Source: Acetobacteraceae bacterium
GTDB taxonomy: Bacteria > Pseudomonadota > Alphaproteobacteria > Acetobacterales > Acetobacteraceae
Assembly: GCA_024280945.1 (NCBI GenBank)
Contig: JAMXLO010000141.1
Span: forward strand, 241,696-305,695
Direction of reading: 5' to 3'
DNA length: 64,000 bases
Part shown: one piece after another, positions 60,616 to 64,000 of the stretch
How positions within the stretch are numbered: position 1 is the stretch's first letter
Layout of the letters: each line of letters starts with the position of its first letter
Program-made: the position numbers and the translations under genes
The notes under the pieces: generated by a model
What the model was told of the DNA's origin: nothing
Databases searched by the model: none
The model's input: the letters and a program-made list of their open reading frames with translations, nothing else

Positions 60616-61104
60616 CTAGGCTGCCACGTGCCTGCCGAACGCCGCCTCGAGCGCCTCACGCTGGATGACGCGTGTGTACTCCTCAACCATATCCGGCGTT
60701 GCCACCTCGATCATCAGACGATTCTCGACCCAGAACTCGATGACGTGGAACACCGGCTTCTCGCCCGGCGCCCCGCGGCCGAAGTAGCGGGTCCGCCAAC
60801 CTTCGCGCTCGCCGATCCGCTCCACCGTTGCGCGATCCACCGGCACCGACAGCAGCATATGGAACGGTGCGTACCCGGCCTTCGCATCCTTCAGCGTGCC
60901 GACCTGCCTGTCGTCGCGGCCAGGCACCAAAGCGATGTTCTCCGGATACACCTCGATCATCGAGCCATGTTCGTCGAAGCTCACCGCCATGAACGAGTCG
61001 GCGACACCGCCGGGAAACGGATAGCAGCGTCCGTCCATCAGCTCCGCCAGCACCTCGGCGACGTGCTTCGGATCATGCGCCGATATCGAGACGTGGTGGA
61101 TCAT
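60616..61104 (-). CDS. VOC-family (glyoxalase-like) protein
   Basis: 162 residues in a beta-alpha-beta-beta-beta pattern of the vicinal oxygen chelate fold. Seen: MIHHVSISAHDPKHVAEVLAELM with a His metal ligand near the start, MIEVYPENIALVPG with a Glu, and PVFHVIEFWVENRLMIEVATP with a further Glu. Metal ligands are thus plausible (His and Glu), but the complete set cannot be proven. Substrate unknown; it may be a dioxygenase, isomerase or binding protein. Downstream of the asparaginase-like gene by 69 bases; convergent with otsB. Confidence 0.82.
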   Translation of the reverse strand: MIHHVSISAHDPKHVAEVLAELMDGRCYPFPGGVADSFMAVSFDEHGSMIEVYPENIALVPGRDDRQVGTLKDAKAGYAPFHMLLSVPVDRATVERIGEREGWRTRYFGRGAPGEKPVFHVIEFWVENRLMIEVATPDMVEEYTRVIQREALEAAFGRHVAA

Positions 61105-61173
61105 CGCAGGCCTCCTCGAAAGCGTGATGACCGGAGGCGGAATCGCCGGAGGTCTGAATCACGCGACAAAACA

Positions 61174-62169
61174 TTAGTAGCTGCGGAATATGCGCGCGAT
61201 CTGCTCCTGATCGGACGTCACCGTCAAGGCGAGCGACAACAGGATGCGCGCCTTCTGCGGGATCAGGTTGTCGGCGATCAGGAATCCGGCATTCGCCAAT
61301 CGCGTGCCACGAAACGTCCGCCCGCTGCCGGCCCGCGTGCACTGCACGACGACAATACCTTGTGCGACGGCTTCCTTCAGCGCCTCGAATTCGCCAGGCG
61401 GTGCGAAGCCAGGCGCGAACCCAGCCGAGACGATACCCTTGGCGCCCGCAGCAATGAAAGCGCGCGCAGCAGTGCCATCGCCACCGGCATAGGCATAGGA
61501 GATATCCACCCGCGGCATTGCATCGAGTGCCCGAATGTCGAACTCGGTGTCGGGATAGCAGCGCCGGACGGGCCTGCGATAGAACGCGATCGCATCGCCA
61601 TCGGCGTGTCCCAGCACTCCGAAATCGCGCGAGCGGAAGGTCTGCAGCCGCAGGGTCGACGTCTTGGTCGCTTCCCGCGCGGCCTGGATCTCGTCGTTCA
61701 GCAACACCAGCACACCCATGCCGCGGACCTCTGGACTGGCAGCGACGCGGATCGCGTTGACCAGGTTCAGGCCAGCATCGGTCGAAAGCGCGCTGGATGG
61801 CCGCTGCGCGCCGACCAGCACAACCGGCAAGTCGATCTTCAGCGTCAGGTGCAGAAAATATGCCGTTTCCTCCAACGTCGCCGTCCCGTGACCGATCACG
61901 ATGCCGGCGAGATCCGCACATTCACTGGCCAATTTCTCGCAAAGCAGCACCAGCGCCCTCCAGTCGGAGAAATCGATCGCGGTGCTGGGCACGTTCCGGT
62001 AACGGACCGGCACCACATCGGCGACCAGTGCGGTTTCGGGAAATCGCGCGATGATCTCGTCGGCATGCATCACCTTGCCGGTCGCGCCATAGTTCTGCAG
62101 ATCGAGCGGCCCGGTGCCCACCGAGGCGATCGTCCCCCCGGTGCCGATGAACGCCACCTTCGGCTTCAT
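61174..62169 (-). CDS. asparaginase/glutaminase-fold protein lacking the usual active-site Asp
   Basis: 331 residues of the L-asparaginase type I/II fold. Seen: FIGTGGTIAS with the nucleophile Thr13, then VIGHGTATLEETAYFL, where active enzymes read HGTDT; the Asp paired with the second catalytic Thr (T96) is replaced by A97. The Lys that activates that Thr is likely K169 (EATKTST). So the Thr and Lys are kept but one substrate-binding Asp is lost. A different amide or lactam could be the substrate, or the protein may be poorly active. No signal peptide. It lies 111 bases from the amidase on the same strand. Confidence 0.88.
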   Translation of the reverse strand: MKPKVAFIGTGGTIASVGTGPLDLQNYGATGKVMHADEIIARFPETALVADVVPVRYRNVPSTAIDFSDWRALVLLCEKLASECADLAGIVIGHGTATLEETAYFLHLTLKIDLPVVLVGAQRPSSALSTDAGLNLVNAIRVAASPEVRGMGVLVLLNDEIQAAREATKTSTLRLQTFRSRDFGVLGHADGDAIAFYRRPVRRCYPDTEFDIRALDAMPRVDISYAYAGGDGTAARAFIAAGAKGIVSAGFAPGFAPPGEFEALKEAVAQGIVVVQCTRAGSGRTFRGTRLANAGFLIADNLIPQKARILLSLALTVTSDQEQIARIFRSY

Positions 62170-62186
62170 GTATGTTTCCGGACGCG

Positions 62187-62284
62187 AGCCCGGCCTTCGC
62201 CCGTCATGGCCGGACTTGATCCGGCCATCATCGGGCGCCAGCCCGGCCTTCGCCCGTCATGGCCGGACTTGATCCGGCCATCAT
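62187..62284. repeat. two 45-bp direct repeats with an internal palindrome
   Basis: Copies 62187-62231 and 62240-62284 appear identical over 45 bases, with a period of 53. Each contains ATGGCCGGA and TCCGGCCAT around CTTGA, a 9-bp inverted repeat. Such palindromes are common intergenic repeats in Alphaproteobacteria. The second copy contains the stop codon of the amidase gene. Confidence 0.85.
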
Positions 62285-63735
62285 GCCACGATGACGCCGC
62301 TCGCATCGACGGCGTCCAACACAGGCGGGCGCCGCGTGTGGAAGTCGGTATCGCGCTGATAGGCATCCGCCACCTTCAGCAGCCGCGCCTCGGCGAACGG
62401 CCGCGCCGCAATCTGCAAGCCGATCGGGCAGCCGTTCGGGTCGAAGCCGCAGTTCACGCTGATCGCCGGCAGGCCAAGGTAGTTGTATGGCCGCGTGGCC
62501 GACGAGACCGCCATGAACGTCAGCTCGGTGCCCGGTGGTCCATGATCGATGTCAGTTTCCGCCAGTGTCGGCAGGCAGGTGCGAATCGTCGGCGAGATCA
62601 GCACATCGACCTTGGCAAAGACCTCTTTCGCGAACGCCTTCAGCACCGGACCGCGCCGGCTGAGCGCCTCGATGTAATACGTCGCCGGTATGGCATAGCC
62701 GCCGTACATGCGGCCGCTGATGTGGATGCCGTAATCCCCTGCCCGCTCGCGCATCCATTGCGCATGGATCGTCGCCGCTTCGACGCGCGAGACGATGCTG
62801 CCATACGTCGTCACCGCATCCATCAGCGGCAGTGTGATCTGCTGCACCGTGGCGCCCCGCGCCACCAGAACCGCGACAGCATGTTCCATCGCTTCCAGGA
62901 CGGGCGGGTCGACGTTCTCGAGGAACCAGTTGGAAGGCAGGCCGATACGCAGCCCGCGCACATCGCCGTCGAGCGCCGCTTCATAGTCCGGCACAGGCTC
63001 ATGCGAGCTGGTCGGGTCTTTCGGATCGTGCCCGGCAATCAATGTCAGCACGCGGGCGCAATCGCGCGCCGTACGCGCCAGTGGCCCGACATTGTCGGCG
63101 CTGAACGACAGCGGCATGACGCCGTAACGCGAGACGCGTGTCTGCGTCGGCTTGATCCCGGTCACGCCGCACGCTGCCGCCGGCAGACGGATCGACCCGC
63201 CGGTATCCGATCCAAGCGCCATGTAATTGAACCGAGCCGCCACCGACACGCCCGAGCCGGATGAGGATCCTCCGGTGATATACGGCAGGTTCCATGGATT
63301 GTGGCAGTCGCCAAACGTGCGGTTGTGACCCGTGGGGTTCTGCGCGAACTCCGCCATGTTGAGGCCACCGAACGTGTACGCCCCTGCGGCGCTCAGTCGC
63401 TCCATCACCGTTGCAGTGACGGCCGGCCGCCAATCCTTGCGCAGCGCCGAGCCACAGGTGCTGAGCTTGCCCGCCTGGTAGTACATGTCCTTGTGCATCA
63501 TCGGCACGCCGTGCAACGGGCCGGTCCACGCCTTTTCGCGCACTGCGCGATCCGCCGCGCGGGCCGACTGTTCGGCAGCTTCGCGATCCAGCCAGATTGT
63601 AGCGTTCAGCTCGCCGTTGACCGCCTCCATGTTGCGCCAGCACGCATGCAGCAGTTCCATCGACGTTGCGCCACCGTTGCGAACCGCATCGGCAGCCTCG
63701 ACCAGCGACAGGTCTGCAAGATCCGTCATGGTCAC
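62281..63735 (-). CDS. amidase signature family enzyme
   Basis: 484-residue amidase with a Ser-cisSer-Lys triad. Seen: GPLHGVPMMHKDMYYQAG with the catalytic Lys, GGSSSGSGVSVAA with the cis-Ser, and GSDTGGSIRLPAAACGVTGIKPT with the nucleophile Ser. The substrate (aryl or aliphatic amide, or an allophanate or carbamoyl compound) is not predictable. The start at 63735 overlaps the stop of the small upstream gene (ATGA), so they form a unit. Its stop codon lies in the second copy of a short intergenic repeat. ATG 63735 is followed by a second Met two codons later. Confidence 0.93.
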   Translation of the reverse strand: MTMTDLADLSLVEAADAVRNGGATSMELLHACWRNMEAVNGELNATIWLDREAAEQSARAADRAVREKAWTGPLHGVPMMHKDMYYQAGKLSTCGSALRKDWRPAVTATVMERLSAAGAYTFGGLNMAEFAQNPTGHNRTFGDCHNPWNLPYITGGSSSGSGVSVAARFNYMALGSDTGGSIRLPAAACGVTGIKPTQTRVSRYGVMPLSFSADNVGPLARTARDCARVLTLIAGHDPKDPTSSHEPVPDYEAALDGDVRGLRIGLPSNWFLENVDPPVLEAMEHAVAVLVARGATVQQITLPLMDAVTTYGSIVSRVEAATIHAQWMRERAGDYGIHISGRMYGGYAIPATYYIEALSRRGPVLKAFAKEVFAKVDVLISPTIRTCLPTLAETDIDHGPPGTELTFMAVSSATRPYNYLGLPAISVNCGFDPNGCPIGLQIAARPFAEARLLKVADAYQRDTDFHTRRPPVLDAVDASGVIVA

Positions 63736-63926
63736 TCCTTCGCTTCGTGCAAGGCTGCCTCAAAACTCGACGGCTCATCCTCGAACACCAGTGTGCCACG
63801 CAGAGCCTCGAAGGCGCGGATCGTCGAAATCAGCTCCGCCGCCATGCGCCGCGCCGGATCGTTGGGCGCCGCTATCCCGTGCCATCGCGAAATTGTTGCC
63901 TCTACCTCGGCCGCAAAGTCGTCCAT
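63732..63926 (-). CDS. small amidase-associated protein
   Basis: 64 residues, acidic and largely helical: DDFAAEVEATISRWHGIAAPNDPARRMAAELI and TLVFEDEPSSFEAALHEAKE are visible. Small proteins of this pattern precede amidase genes in several Alphaproteobacteria, but I know of no proven role. The start ATG 63926 follows GGGGAG; a longer frame upstream is open. Its stop overlaps the amidase ATG (ATGA), which indicates coupled translation and perhaps a stable complex, which is inference. Confidence 0.8.
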   Translation of the reverse strand: MDDFAAEVEATISRWHGIAAPNDPARRMAAELISTIRAFEALRGTLVFEDEPSSFEAALHEAKE

Positions 63927-64000
63927 GTTCGATCTCCCCGCCGTTCTTCGCCACACTATGCCAGGGATACGGACCAAACGACATGCCGGATAGCGCTGCC

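Noticed and set aside
60628..63264. A plus-strand open frame of 878 codons.
   Set aside because: It is antisense to the VOC, asparaginase-like and amidase genes, which have clear motifs. Its translation is rich in Arg, His and Ala, typical of an antisense shadow in GC-rich DNA.
1..64000. tRNA, rRNA, CRISPR array, intact insertion sequence or phage genes.
   Set aside because: I looked through intergenic regions and saw no cloverleaf ends, repeat-spacer arrays, transposase or phage structural genes. A tRNA search program would settle the tRNA point.

Overview
This window is GC-rich chromosomal DNA that looks alphaproteobacterial, most likely Rhodospirillales/Acetobacteraceae. That placement is an inference from gene content: a PHA phasin with TGC-rich operators, clpS-clpA, the NDUFA12-like complex I subunit followed by mlaD and a DUF2155 gene, a B12-type ribonucleotide reductase relative, radC beside map, and dense accessory CoA-ester catabolism. 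I saw no rRNA, tRNA, CRISPR array, intact insertion sequence or prophage. Mobile traces are limited to short palindromic repeats, one of which sits at the break of a dead ABC-transporter gene.

Layout. 1-7.9 kb is housekeeping: radC (cut by the left edge), a cupin, map, rpiA, a SPOR-tailed D,D-carboxypeptidase, phasin phaP with a clear promoter, operators and terminator, then clpS and clpA. 8.2-21.6 kb is a catabolic region. A plus-strand run (DUF29, paaA, paaB, P450, methyltransferase, MTHFR-like) converges on a minus-strand run (paaC, paaD, RidA, hydrolase, ABM protein, TauD, DUF35, thiolase). The phenylacetyl-CoA epoxidase genes are therefore split between two converging units, with no reductase (paaE) in the window. 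21.6-25 kb holds the ABC ATPase remnant, a hotdog thioesterase, an M20 peptidase and a PrpF-family isomerase.

25-35.9 kb is the most striking part. A complete stressosome core (rsbR, rsbS, rsbT), an ATPase/PP2C fusion, a histidine kinase carrying its own RsbT-like domain, a second hybrid kinase and a divergent receiver protein lie between hyuB and hyuA, which are normally adjacent. No sigma factor, anti-sigma factor or DNA-binding output is encoded there, so the module seems to feed a phosphorelay rather than partner switching on a sigma factor.

36-43.8 kb: an S24-type repressor with a candidate auto-operator, a DUF1194 exported protein, a glutathionyl-hydroquinone reductase, an aldo/keto reductase, then a TPR-glycosyltransferase, an FDxxWY-repeat protein and a 2OG oxygenase that could act together, and another TauD. 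44-56.7 kb is largely CoA, lipid and xenobiotic accessory metabolism (SDRs, TetR, esterases, two acyl-CoA dehydrogenase-type proteins, MaoC pair, AidB) with pcm, a PPP-type phosphatase, an EamA exporter and a FemAB-like protein. 56.7-64 kb: a degenerate NrdJ-like protein, the NDUFA12/mlaD/DUF2155 run, otsB, a VOC protein, an asparaginase-fold protein lacking a usual active-site Asp, and an amidase with its small upstream partner.

Gene starts were chosen from Shine-Dalgarno sequences, start/stop overlaps and family length. Functional names rest on recognition of motifs and remembered family sequences; no database search was run.
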